A stretch of 64,000 nucleotides of DNA, taken from positions 2,250,742 through 2,314,741 of the forward strand of contig JABAKD010000028.1 in NCBI GenBank assembly GCA_012845835.1, written 5' to 3'. Each line of letters opens with the position of its first letter. Position 1 is the first letter of the stretch. Source of the stretch: Undaria pinnatifida. Its lineage: Eukaryota > Sar > Phaeophyceae > Laminariales > Alariaceae. The notes below the pieces were generated by a model. The model searched no databases. It had not been told where the DNA came from and saw only the letters and a program-made list of their open reading frames with translations. Position numbers and translations under genes: made by a program. Shown here in pieces: positions 45,203 to 57,300 of the stretch.

Positions 45203-46107
45203 GGGGTGTGAGCATTATTCGATGAGTACCATGTTTGGGTCATGCGAGGAATAATTTGTCAGGCCGTCACCCCACGCTACTTTGAGGGGCATCGGTGAGT
45301 AGGGCGCTACTTGGCATTTTAGTTTTTGGCATGGTCATCGTTCGAATGCGGCCATTGTTACAATCACAATGGTTTGGATGATGTAAGACATACAGGGGGT
45401 TTTGACCCGGTGGCCGGGTTTCCTCCTGCGGGACTGTCGTAAGCTTTGGTCCTGGCTTTTTTGCTTTGGATGCCCGTTCGGTCTCGTCATTGCTGTGAAG
45501 AGCCAGGGAGTGTGGTGGTACTCCGAGAGGGGGATGCGTGGTTGGTCGGTGTTGGGAAGCGTGCTCCTCATGGGTTCCGGTGCCCTTGTTTGGTCTCTCC
45601 TCATGGCTCGCTGGATAGACTCAAAAGCTTATACATTATTTCCTCTACATTGAACTCTAAAAGACAGACAAAACAGGCCTAGCCACGATAGGGCTGGGTA
45701 GAGCAGGTAGAGCAGGTAGAGCAGGTAGTGAGATGTGGGGCGTCCTGCTTGTCCCATCATCGTCACCTACATTATCGCCCATCTATGATGGCCTTGACGT
45801 GAATGTGACATCTAAAGTCACGTGGTTTCACCTCAACCATGGCATGGCTTCACGTCGAATCTATAAAGCTATCCTTCTACGGAGGGCACTCCATTACACT
45901 AGGCCACCCTGAATAGTCGTAGATGCAGGTCACCTGCCAATCAAAGGATGTCAAGAAAACATCCAGAATTGGGAAGGGGATCGAAGATGCGGCTATTCGA
46001 AACAAACGAAAATGAGGCTATAGATTCCCCCACACCTCGTAATAATGAGGCTTGAACGCCTCATTGCAAGATATACAACCCTATGATGGAGCTCACATAC
46101 AGGAGGG
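45203..46107 (+). other. Copia 3' internal non-coding region
   Basis: 900 bp between the RNase H stop and the 3' LTR. It holds a short minisatellite GGTAGAGCAGGTAGAGCAGG (45694-45733) and ends with the polypurine tract ACAGGAGGG (46099-46107). No envelope-like or other frame is recognised. Confidence 0.6.
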
Positions 46108-46320
46108 TGTTAGTTTGGATCGTTACACGACGGTTACAAAAGTTGTAGAGGGTTGCGTATACATTCGTAGGCGTTTTTATGCAATTTCTCTTATGAGAGG
46201 AGAGCTCCAGCACTCCGCTCTCTGCTCCTTCTCTCCTCTCTGTCCTCTAATACAACGAAGATAAGAACACTCGTCAGACCGCGAGGCGGTCAGGGTATCC
46301 AGGCTAGGACTCTATGAACA
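46108..46320 (+). repeat. Copia 3' LTR
   Basis: 213 bp, TGTTAGTTTGG...CTATGAACA, matching the 5' LTR along its length. It is followed at once by a G run and the continuation of the MSFDEIF-box repeat. Confidence 0.9.
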
Positions 46321-47220
46321 GGGGGGGAGGGGCGGGACAACTCAATATGTGCGCGGAACTATACATAAACCCTTCAGGGGAACAAATCTGACGGTTGGTT
46401 GTTGTAAAAGGAATACATACAATACATCGGTTTATATCACCTGCCTGGTGTCGTTTATTATTATATACAGCAGATTTGATGATAAGTAAGTGTGGTATAC
46501 AAAACATTTTTTAGGTGTGGTATAGTCTACAATGTGTGACAGCTTCGTGGTGTGTTATTGTACGTGGATCGCAAGATAGAAGAGCATTCCAATCGATAGG
46601 TGTAGGTAACCATGTAGTTACCATGATTTTACCGTGCCGATGTGGGGCGCTGAGGATTGATTAGACTATAGACTATTTATTATACTATAAAAAATAAAAT
46701 ACACTCCTCCAGCTGTGAGATCGAATATTTTGTCGAAACTCATCTTTGCAAGCTGTGTGTGATACTCCGATCGCGCGTATTACGGGTTGTGTGTCCTCAT
46801 TAATCTAGACTAAGGATATAGGTTGGCATATAATCTATATATAATACTACCCCCCCCCCCCTTCAACCCCGCCCCTTTTGATCAAAACCAGCCCCCCCCG
46901 TCCTTCAAAACTCCGCCCTCTCCTCACCGGTTATTCGACTTACATATTTCACTTGATAAACGGATGCATTTCCTTCCACAGCCGTCAGATTTTGTCCCCC
47001 TCAGAAACGGGTTTTATAGTTTCCGCGCACAGACTGACTAACATCACCCTGTTGACCCTGATAGCTACACTATATGTAGTTGTAAGGGGAGTCGCCGACC
47101 TATACCCTTAATAATGAGGACACACAACCCGTAATACGCGCGATCGGAGTATCATACACAGCTTGCAAATATGAGTTTCAACAAAATCTTCGATCTCACA
47201 GCTGGAGTGTATTTTCATTT
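46321..47220. repeat. MSFDEIF-box repeat cluster, minus copy then plus copy
   Basis: 46321-46510 continues the arm broken by the copia (GTGCGCGGAACTATACATAA, AAATCTGACGGTTG). A minus-strand box MSFDKIFDLTAGGV starts at 46743. From about 46850 a plus-strand arm follows: C runs, CTCCTCACCGGTTATTCGAC, CCGCGCACAGACTGACTAAC, ACGCGCGATCGGAGTATCA and ATG at 47171 (MSFNKIFDLTAGVYFHF). The two boxes thus face away from each other. Confidence 0.7.
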
Positions 47221-48342
47221 TTTATAATAATAGTGATAATAATGAGGCGGTACGGTCTGGATAGGACCTGGTATCCACAATAACAGCAGCAGTAAAAAGT
47301 ATCCGACCCGCATGAATCCATACACATCCATGTTGCATTGTACCTGGTATGGTTGATCCTAATCCGGATCCCGAAATCTAATGACCCGCGCATAAGAAGC
47401 GGTACGAACAAAAGTTCGATTTCGATTTTGGATTTTTCTACCCACCACAAGGACAGGAAGGATACAGGGTACAGGGTACTTTTTTTCAGACAAGTTTCAC
47501 GTCCCCGCATAGAAGAGAAAGGCTTTTTTGTTCTATTGCTTTCAGAGTTTCAAGTTTTACAACAGCATCGTCCCAACACTATACGCAGCTGGCGCGGAAG
47601 CTTGTCCCAGGCAAGCAAGCGAACAAGCAAGAGCTTTGGGGTGAGAGGTGTGATCAAGCGTGACGGGAAGTTTGACTCTAAATTGGGGTGGCTTCACGAC
47701 TCATGATATGGAGCACAGAGTGAAGCAGAGTAGAGCGATGGGCTTCAAGCTTTACCTTTTGTGTCCTGATCTGCTTGTACTGCTGCTGCAAACGTAGTTT
47801 AAGTATGTACCATTCAACCGATCGAACTCGCGTTTGATGTATCTGAAATAGTTCAGTATAATCAAGCCATGAAACAATTCGGCGTAGACACGTCCCACCG
47901 TGAATTGCCTTGCAGAGCAAACGCCAAACGGCCAAACCGACTACTGTAGACCGTGACGGGGTGCCATGCGTGCGAGTGGGAGCTAGATGCTGCCGTCGCT
48001 GCTACAAGTCCTTCGCTGTGTTGTTGTGTCTTTCAGTTCTGTTCATGCAAAGCTGCAAACAAGAGCTGCCGCTGCTGCGACGTCAACTCAACAACCATAT
48101 CTATCTCCATCAACAGCCTGCTCCATCCCTAGGCGCCAAGCTCACCAGCCAAAACGACCTTCCCTCCCTTCCAACCGCTGCTCTCTGCCCACCCAGGCGC
48201 CGAAGCAAGTGTCCTGGGCCCCAGTACACGGCTGTATATTTGGCCAGTCGGTGCTCTACTCTGCTGTACCAAGCACGGACTGGGTCTGATTCGAATTCAT
48301 AGCCCATCTCGATCCACAGCAGCAGCAGCAGCAGCGTTCAAT
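47221..48342. other. Spacer upstream of the ABCG gene
   Basis: No recognised protein. Frames at 47338-47706 (122 codons, plus) and 47910-48302 (130 codons, plus) lack known motifs. The last 40 bases carry CAGCAGCAGCAGCAGCAGCG just before the proposed ABCG start and are probably its 5' leader. Confidence 0.4.
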
Positions 48343-51300
48343 ATGGATGATCCCGAGCCAGCAGGGCCGGACGACCACGACCACACACCCACCACTCTGG
48401 TATGTTTGAGTGCATGCACATACATGTCTGCATCGTCACAAAGCACAGCAGCATGCTGCAGTAGTAGGCTTACCGCATGCATGACATACAGCGGCGGCTG
48501 CACCCTGACGCAATTCATCATCGCTTGTTTTCGTACGAGTATGATATCGTCGCTGAAAATAAACTTGTTTGTTTTTTGTTTGGTGTGCTTTTCCCGCTTG
48601 TATTGCGGAAATATTATTTCGTTCTCAATCAAGTCTCAATTCTCCGCGAAATCCCGCGCACGATGACAGACCGACACCCTTTTTTTTTGTGAGCCGCCTT
48701 TACCGCCATTCTGAGCTGTTATCTAGCATAGAGTATGGAAACCGGGGAAGTTGGTTTGGGCCACGTGTGCTTCCAGAGTAATGAGGTGGTAAAATCAAAA
48801 ACTGCCCAAAACAAAACACCAGGTTACCCTGGCGTAGGCTCCACAAGGTGATGATGTATTCTATATCTGGGATAAATGCAAGTGGGGGAAGTTGCTTTGG
48901 TCCGCGTGTGCTTCCAATATTATGAGGAGATAAAAATAGACATTTGCCCAACGCACTTGCACTATTATAATATTAATATACTCTTCTTATAGTCTTATAC
49001 AGAGTAATACACTGCTGATACGTAGTGAAAACCGAAAATTGATTGTTCGCCACCTTCGCAGGCGTGTTTGACCCGGGGAACGGAAAAAATTGGGCCCACT
49101 TTTTTCCATGTCCGACTAGCCAGCCTGGCCTTTTTAGCGAGACGCATATCTAACGACGTTTGTTTGCCGTTTCTTCAGGATAGATACTTGTACAGAGTTT
49201 GATTTTTTTTTCGCACTTTTTTCTTCATAATAATATGTTTCCCGAGAAAGCGTTCGAGGACGCTTTCTAACCGAAAAGCAAACAATTTTTACGGATAAGT
49301 GTATCTCGAAACTCGTTTTGTGATATTTTTTGTAGAAATCAAACTGATATTATTCTGAACAATCGGCAAACGTCGTTGGATGTTGGATGAGACTCGGAAA
49401 AAGGCTACTACATAATGTACACCAATACTACAGCAACAGCACGCAGCTCTTGTTGTAGTCTCGAAATTGATAAAATATCAAAACGGGCCTACTTTTCCCA
49501 TTCGTCGGGTCACACGCGCCTACGCGCCTGCAAAGGTGCATACCTGGTACTACATTTTCGGGTTGATAATCAGTTTACGATACATCAAAGTTGGCCTTTA
49601 ATAGACCCGGTCGCCCCGGTGGCGTATCAGGTTATCCTCGAGCCTGGTATAGGTCAGTTTCGTGAGTTCGAGCCCCGCCGAGTGCATATTCGTGTAAATT
49701 CGTTGGGACTTTTTCTTGTGGACAAATTGACTAGCGCAAAGCGCGAGAGCGTGAGTTAGCAACACTCGATGGAAAATCGACGAGAAGGGGGATTGCTGAA
49801 CCCTATGCGCGATAAAAATTGAAGGCAGTCATCGGGGAGGAGAAGGGATGATACCTGTGGAAACGGCTTGTCCAGAAGCTGCAAAGTGAAAGTGAGCGAA
49901 AAAAAAAAAAAAAAAAGACCCGATCCCCTTTTTGTTGTCCTACAGCCGTTAATCCTTTTCCGAGAATTATATCGTACATACTGACGGCAAAGTACTACCA
50001 GCTACGTACGTCGTACGACACCTTACTTCGTACTTCGAAGTATACACACATTCTTGCTTCACAGAACGGTCGAATCAGGTCGAATCGTAATTTTTTCGGA
50101 ATTTTTTCAGCGCTCGGCCAGGCAGGTTCGACGGATGATGGGGGGTCTTGTGTTTTGTCTTTTGTCTCTGTCGTGTGGTTTGGCGTGTGGTCTAGTATAT
50201 GGTCTCGCCATAATCAAGCCCGTGGTCACAGGACTTTTATTTGTGACCACAGAGTTCGTCTCTCTAGGAGGCACAGGCATAGGCGTAGGCATACGGATAT
50301 CGGTTGTGCTGAATGTAATTGGGTGGAAACATCGAACACACGCAAGACAGACTCCATCCAGTGACTCTGGAACGGGAGAAGGCCCCAGAAAAAATAAAGG
50401 ATGACTCACATTATTGGGATTTTCAAAACCATGGTCGAAAAACACCAATAATGTGTATCACTACGACTACTTGTGAGTCGCTCATTCTCTGCGAGGGCAC
50501 GAGATGCGAGGCGAGTTTTTTGTGACGCGTAAGCTTTTTAGAAAGAAAAAGTGCACCTACTTGTACAAGCAGAGTAAGCTGCTGTGTGGGACCGATAATT
50601 TCGTCGAAACTCACAGAAGTACGTACAAACAAATAGGTATCGTATTACAAGTACCAACAACGCAGCATGAAAAGAGATGAGTATTGACCCGAAATTCGTC
50701 GAACTCACGGCTGACGTCCTTAAAATATTTTTATTTAATAGGTGTTCAGCTGGCAAGTACAGCGCTTTTTGCAGCAATTCCGTACCTGGCAAGTATCGAT
50801 TGAAGCTATTTCTGCTTGGACTATACAATAAATGCTTTCCCTTGGCTGCGCGTTCAGCTTTGTGCTCCGCTCTTTGTAGGGAGGACTGTCGAGATGCGTC
50901 CACTGGGGGTAGTTGCCCGGGTCGGGATGGGTTCACGGGTGGGTTCTCATGGTGGCAGCAGGGGAGAGGTACATGTAGACACGAAGTAGAAGATAAAAGA
51001 ACACAGGTATGTATGTATGTGCAGCAGACTATCTCTGTGCTTGTTTTTGTGTTCTTTGCAAGATGAGCGAATGAGACGCGCATTTTAAATAGATTTACGC
51101 ACATACACCCATTTTTTTCGCCTCCCGATACACACGCAGATACGATTTGGTTGACGATAGAAAGCGAATTGCTGCACGCTGCTAAATGCGAAAATTGGTG
51201 ATAAGGAGGCAAATCAATTGATTTCAACATTTCGAAGATTCCTCAGGGTTGACTTGCGCACTGACATCCATGCCGTTATGTGCAGCAGGTTCTCTCTGTG

Positions 51301-54300
51301 CTTGTTTCTTGCATTTTGAGTAAATTTACGCACATATACCCAATCTTTTCGCCTCCGGCAGCTCTCCGGGGGGGCTCCGGGAGCCCTCCGGGAGGCCTCC
51401 AGGAGCCCTCCGGGGGCCCTCCGCGGCGCGCGCACCACGGGCTGGGGCACTAATTATAGCCCTGGTGGGGACCGCCCGAGGCCTATATAATGTGCCTCGG
51501 GAAAAACATCCCTGTTGTCTCCACAAACCCCCTGACGGTTTTATAACCATCTCGTACGCCTCGTAACGTCGATAAGGACCACTCCATTTTTCGTTTGATA
51601 TCATATAAAGGCGTGCTAGTGTATTGATAGCAGGGTCGAGAGCGGTGGGGACGATTACGGGGACATCGTCATGTCGTATGCCGTTTGCAGTACTGGACAC
51701 CTTACAAGGTACCCAAGCTGAGTTGATGATATTGACAGGAATCCAAGCTTCCCCTTCGGGGTGTGGTTGGCAATTGCAAGCCCGAGGGTATCGCAAGCTC
51801 CAGGGGGGGGGGAGCTCTTAACAGCTACTGGATGTATTAAACATGTATATCCATCGCGCAAGTAACCTGGCGAGTAACACCGACCAGCCCGAACTAGTTT
51901 ATAGTTGAGTCTACAAGGTTTCCCTTCGGGGTCGTGTTGTAATCACAACGAGGGCGACGCAAGCAATAGGAAGGCCCAGATCAGCCCAGATCAACCTGGG
52001 TGAATAATCTACTCGTCGTGTACGCGTATATTCTGTATTTAGCTCGTGTAACGGTTGTTTTGTACGAAGAGATTAATTCGGTTTTTCCGTTTTTACACAC
52101 AGTTTCGGCTTTTCCCGAAATAACTTCGGAAAAACCTAAAACCTTCCATATATCCCGAAAAAACTCGTCTCTTAAGTTTTTCACACTGAAATTTAGGTAC
52201 ACGAGTGTAGAGGATCGGGCAGCCGCACCACTCGAGCTGTGCCACCACTCACGATCGCACTAGAGTGAGCAGGGTTGTTCCCAAGGTCATTGGCAGGTCA
52301 TTCCTAATCGCAGAAGGCGCAGGTAGTTTCGGATCTCTCTTCGTGCAGTTGAAAAAGTGATCGCACCGAAGCGTCCGACTGAACGAGCTCGCTGAGGGCA
52401 GTAGCTGAGACTTTTATCGCGTTGGGCGTTGTAGCGCGAAAAGCTGGTGAAGGATTTCACTCCCCAAGGCACCGACACGTGCCTACGATTAAGGCCGACT
52501 CCAGTGGGACAACCACACGGGTGACCTTCCGCGAGCGTTGCTTCTGTAGTGACGGTTCTGTGCCGTGTGGACGACGATTGTTTTGCGAGCCAACTGAGGC
52601 TCGTCCTCGTTGAATTTTTCGTTCAAAACTCAACTGTTGTACGTGTCGTTAAGAACGACCCTAAGACACGGTTACCTCATAACGCTAGGGACCTGTGTTA
52701 ATAGTTGATAACGGTGGTTACACACAACGCAAAAACTGCGAGTAGAAGAAGAGCAGCTGGCGAAAGCAGTAACAATCGCCAAACACAGTAGTTTAGCGCT
52801 GTTAGTTCCTGCTACAGGCGGACCACAGTGGCAGCAGCGAAACAGTGCCGAAAAGGTAAAAAGCTGCGAGTAAAGCACTCAAAGCTTTTTCGACAATGGA
52901 GCGGGAACGTAGTCGTGAGCTATCATATCATACAGCTACGTACAGCAGTCAAAGTTCATCCTGCGGTGAGCAGAAGGTTTTCATTATTTATTGTTATTTA
53001 TGTTTTACCCTTCGGCGGATGGGGGCACGTACAGCTTAAGCTCACCACACTTCCGCGTATTTTCACGCATGTTGAGTGTCAATTTAACTCAATTGCATTC
53101 GCCATCCAGCGCTAGCTGTGGTATCCCAGCTGTAAGATCGAAGATTTTGTCGAAATTCATCTTTGCAAGCTGTGTGTGATACTCCGATCGCGCGTATTAC
53201 TGGGTGTGTGACCTCATTAAGGATATAGGTCGGCGACTCCCCTTGCAACTACAGTGTAGCTTGTACTAGGGTCAACAGGGTGATGTTAATCAGTCTGTGC
53301 GCGGAAACAATAAAACCCGTTTTTAAGGGGGACAAAATCTGACAGCTGCGGAAGGAAATGCATCAGTTTATCAAGTGTATGCTGTAAGTCGTATATCTGG
53401 GTGAGGGGAGGGCGGAGTTTTCAAGGGCGTGGGGGCCGGGGTTTGAACAAGAGGGAGCGGCGGGGGGCGGGGGGGGGGCGCCGGGGCAACAATCTGTGCG
53501 CGGAAACTATAAATCCTTTAAGGGGACAAATCTGACGGTTGTGGAAGGAATGCATCAGTTTATTATGTTTATCCTGTAAGTCGTATAACCGGTGAGGAGA
53601 GGGCGGAGCGTTCGAAGGGGGGGGGGGGGGGAGTTCCAACAGCTTTAGGTCGCATATCAACAGCTTTAGGTCGCATATCAACAGCTTTAGGTCGCATAGA
53701 TGTATACCTGTTAGGAGCTTGCTATACACGTGGTGCTAGGTCTTGGCGATGGTGCGGGTGGGAAGGAGGGGGCGTTGGGGGGGGGGAGGTATGAGTTGGA
53801 GCTACGGCATGGATGGCTAGAAAGGTAATGAGGCGATATCAACTGTGTCAGTGTTTATTATTCTAGCAGATTTTGATTTTAGGTGGGGTAGCGGGAGAAA
53901 ACAAAACGAGGGAGGGGGGCGATGAGGGGGGGGAATCAAACCCCTTTAGGTCGCATGAATGTATGCCTGGGAGGAACTTTACAATACGTGCTAGGTCTAG
54001 GCGATGGTGCGGGTGATGGGGAAGGAAGGGGCGAGGAAATAGGAAATAAATGAATTGGAGCTACGGCACGGCTGGTTGGATAGTAATGAGATTATATCAC
54101 CTGCCTGTTAGCTAACAGGCGAGGGAGGACCGTGGCTGTCTCGACCAGCCGCCAGCAGCACCTATTAATTAGCTTCCATAGTTGACACGTCCTTCCAATG
54201 CCCACCGGCGACCACTACCAAGGTTTTGGGCTCTCGCTTCATTGAGCAGGCGGCGTCAGCCGCAAAGCCCTTGTACTCATTGTTACTGCCCACTGGTACC

Positions 54301-57300
54301 AGGTGTTGGGCTATTGCTAGGTGTTATGGGATTGCAATTATATGGGGACACGTCGACCCATATATCCGGCCGGCTTGCTTCTTTGAAATATATCCCGCAG
54401 TTACAGGGTGTTGTGCCTTCTGTATTTCCAGTTTCCGTGCAGATACGCAATCCTGGAGAAAGACTAGATGTGTTGCCACAAACTACCAGACAGATATTAT
54501 ACATGGCAAATACAGCAGTAAGGGTTGGATACAAACAGGCAGGACGCCGCAAATTTCGGCGAGGAACCTACTAGTATTTATATCATAGTAATACCCAGCA
54601 ACTCTTTACTATTCATTGTCGGATGCTTAAGATCGACCAACTCACCGCCCTAGCAATTGTTGTGCAATTGTCGAGCATTCGCGGCGAACGTTAACCCGTT
54701 CTGAACTGCGCACAAGTTTTTGCGGGACAAGCAGCTTGCAATTATGGCGGGGTCGTTTCTGCGGTGGGAAAAGTTTCACGTAGTTTGCAAAGTTGAGAAC
54801 AGAACCGAGAAGTCCGGTTAGACTCAAAGCTGCTGTATACCAGGTGCAGTACTCTGTATACAGAATAGTGTGCGGGTAGCGGGTCGGTAATACGGTGGTT
54901 TTTATCTGTACGAGGCATGTTAACCTTTTTTACCACTACCATTTCAAAAGTTTTTCCACATAATTTTCACAAGTGTTTCCCCAAACGAGTTGGAGTGGGT
55001 GCAGGTCTAAGTGGTCTGAATGCTCGTACCAGGTATATATTAACTGTATGACCATCTGACGCCACTTTGTTCGTGATTTTGTGTTCGTTGGCAATCTCCA
55101 GGATGCAAGCAGCCACGATGGTGACTGGAACTACTACAAGCGGCAGGCGCACGTCCAGAAGGACGTCATCGGGCAGCTCACGTCCTTGCTGGAGGCCTAC
55201 GGCTATCACCTGCCCGCGGTGCGTGTGTGGGGCTATAAATTGTAGTGTGGTTTTACACTATCTGTGACTCACTCCGTTACACTACGTACGTACCCGTAAT
55301 GGTAACCGTAACATAATATCGGGCTGTTCGACGAGACAAGCTGCTGTAAGTCGCACATGGTTAGTGGTTGGAGTATTCGCAGCTCGCATTATTGTCACGG
55401 CGCCCTAACTAATGCGACCACGTATAATTTTGAGGTATCGTGTGCTCGAGAGCGCAAGGGACACTGCCATCAGGTTCTGGCGTTGAGGTGTTACAAGGGT
55501 TTGTTTGGGTACGTCCCTGTTATACAATACAGTAGCCTAGTTGTGCGTGGTGGTGATTGTGATGATGATGATGACGATGATGCCCGAAGGGATCTTCACG
55601 ACTATGCCGGTTTCTGTATGCCCGGCTTGGCGTGACTATTCAAGATTTTTTTTTTTTGGGTAGTCGAAAAAGTGTCATAAGATTGATGACCAATCATCGA
55701 GTCAGATTCGAAAAACACTAAAAACTGGACGAGATAGCGCTCGTACACAAAATTCAAGGTAAAAATTCCCGAAAAAAACACGAAAAAACGCTGAAAATAA
55801 ACGAAAAAATATTACGAAGTAGGTCCCAGTGCTATATATTTACACAACCGGTCGCCCCGGTGGCGTATCAGGTTATCCTCGAGCCTGGTATAGGTCAGTT
55901 TCGTGAGTTCGAGCCCCGCCGAGTGCATACTCGTATAAATTCGTTGGGACTTTTTCTTGTGGACAAATTGACTTGCGGAAAGCGCGAGAGCGTGAGTTAG
56001 CAACATTCGATGAACAAACGACGAGCAGTGGGATTGCTGAACCCTATGCGCGATAAAAATTGAAGGCAAGAACCGGGGAGGAGAAGGGATGACACCTGTG
56101 GCCACGGCTTGTCCAGAAGCTGGAAAGTGAAAGTGTGCTAAAATATATATATATATATATATATGTCTGCTTCGGTTTGCGCCACGGAACACTGCGGAAT
56201 ACTGCGTGCGCCCCACTGGTTGCTACCCGACCCCCCGCAACCGCACGGCAGTGCCACGCCCGTCACATGCAGCAGCCGTCGGTGTCCCCGGCGAAAGCGC
56301 GGCCGCCATCGCCCAACTCGGTGGGCGGGGGGGTTGGAAAGGCACCCTCCCGGGCATGGCGGAGAACCATAAAAAAATGAAACCCCAGCACGAGCATGAA
56401 CCAACGCATCGTTTAGCTGCTGTGCGTACTGCTGTACCACTGCTGCTGTAGCACATGGTGGGTGGATGGGTTGGTCAGTGGGTGGACGGGTGGGTGTGGG
56501 TGTGGCTGGGTGGGTGAGTGGGTGGGTCAGTTTTCGTACGTGGATGGGTGCTTTCGTGCCTGTGAATGATGGCCCTGTCATTTTTTTGTGCCACAGTAAC
56601 TTGTTGTCCGTTGTAACGGCCGGCTCTGGCTTAGTTCAGCGTACCACTTGTACCGGTATATTTTTTAATACGTACCAGGTATCGTGGTATCATTGAGTAT
56701 CAACTCTAGAGTTAAGAATATATATTTTATTTTGCGGGTAGACGTACCACAGCCACACACGATGGAAGCATCACCTTGGGTTACCGACACAGAGATCGGT
56801 AGTTGAGGAGTGCCAGAGACTTACACCGGCGTCGGCGGGCCTCGCGCGCGACTCCGGAGTAGGTAGCAGCACACCCCCCGTCCAGGCTGCTGGTCGGCTG
56901 GTCGATGGTGTTTGGAACACAGAGTCGTGGATCATGGTGTCAACTCAAATTCCGACCGGGCATCGCGACTTGTCGCCCTTGCGCTGCTCGCCATCGAGTC
57001 CTCCACCGCGGACAAAATGCATGCGCCCTTCTACTATAACACATGATTGCTTGGCAGTCAACGGGAGGCACAGAGTTTCGCTTCCCCTGTAACTCGCGAC
57101 GTGGTGCTATGGGCTGAAATCAAGAAAGTTATTCAAGAAACATGTACCAGGTATTCGCCTTCGAGATTTCCCAAAACGATTTATACCGATGTTAACGTGG
57201 ACCAAAATCGTCCCGCCCCCAGCTCATCTTGGCCAAGAACGCGCTTCACGCAAGTATCCCATTCGCGCACTTTCGTGGGGGTACATATTGTTTGCGTCGT

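Larger units (their letters stand above)
33803..46320 (+). mobile_element. Ty1/copia LTR retrotransposon, broken, with nested gypsy
   Basis: The 5' LTR (33803-34016) and 3' LTR (46108-46320) are near-identical and bounded by TGTT...AACA (the first T is G in the 5' copy). G runs flank both ends, consistent with a 5-bp GGGGG target duplication. Between them lie gag, protease, integrase, reverse transcriptase and RNase H in copia order (integrase before RT). A polypurine ACAGGAGGG precedes the 3' LTR. Frameshifts and stops in gag, integrase and RT-RNase H, plus a 5.8-kb gypsy insertion in RT, make it inactive. Without the gypsy it is about 6.7 kb. Confidence 0.93.
48955..55101. other. Rest of ABCG intron 1: unassigned sequence
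   Basis: Apart from the SINE, MITE and repeats listed, frames here are not recognised. The one at 50054-50404 plus (116 codons) has a hydrophobic stretch FCLLSLSCGLACGLVYGLAI but no family match. The one at 51326-51796 minus is described separately. 52000-52960 and 54120-55100 show nothing of note. If exon 1 is wrongly assigned, this would be intergenic. Confidence 0.35.
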
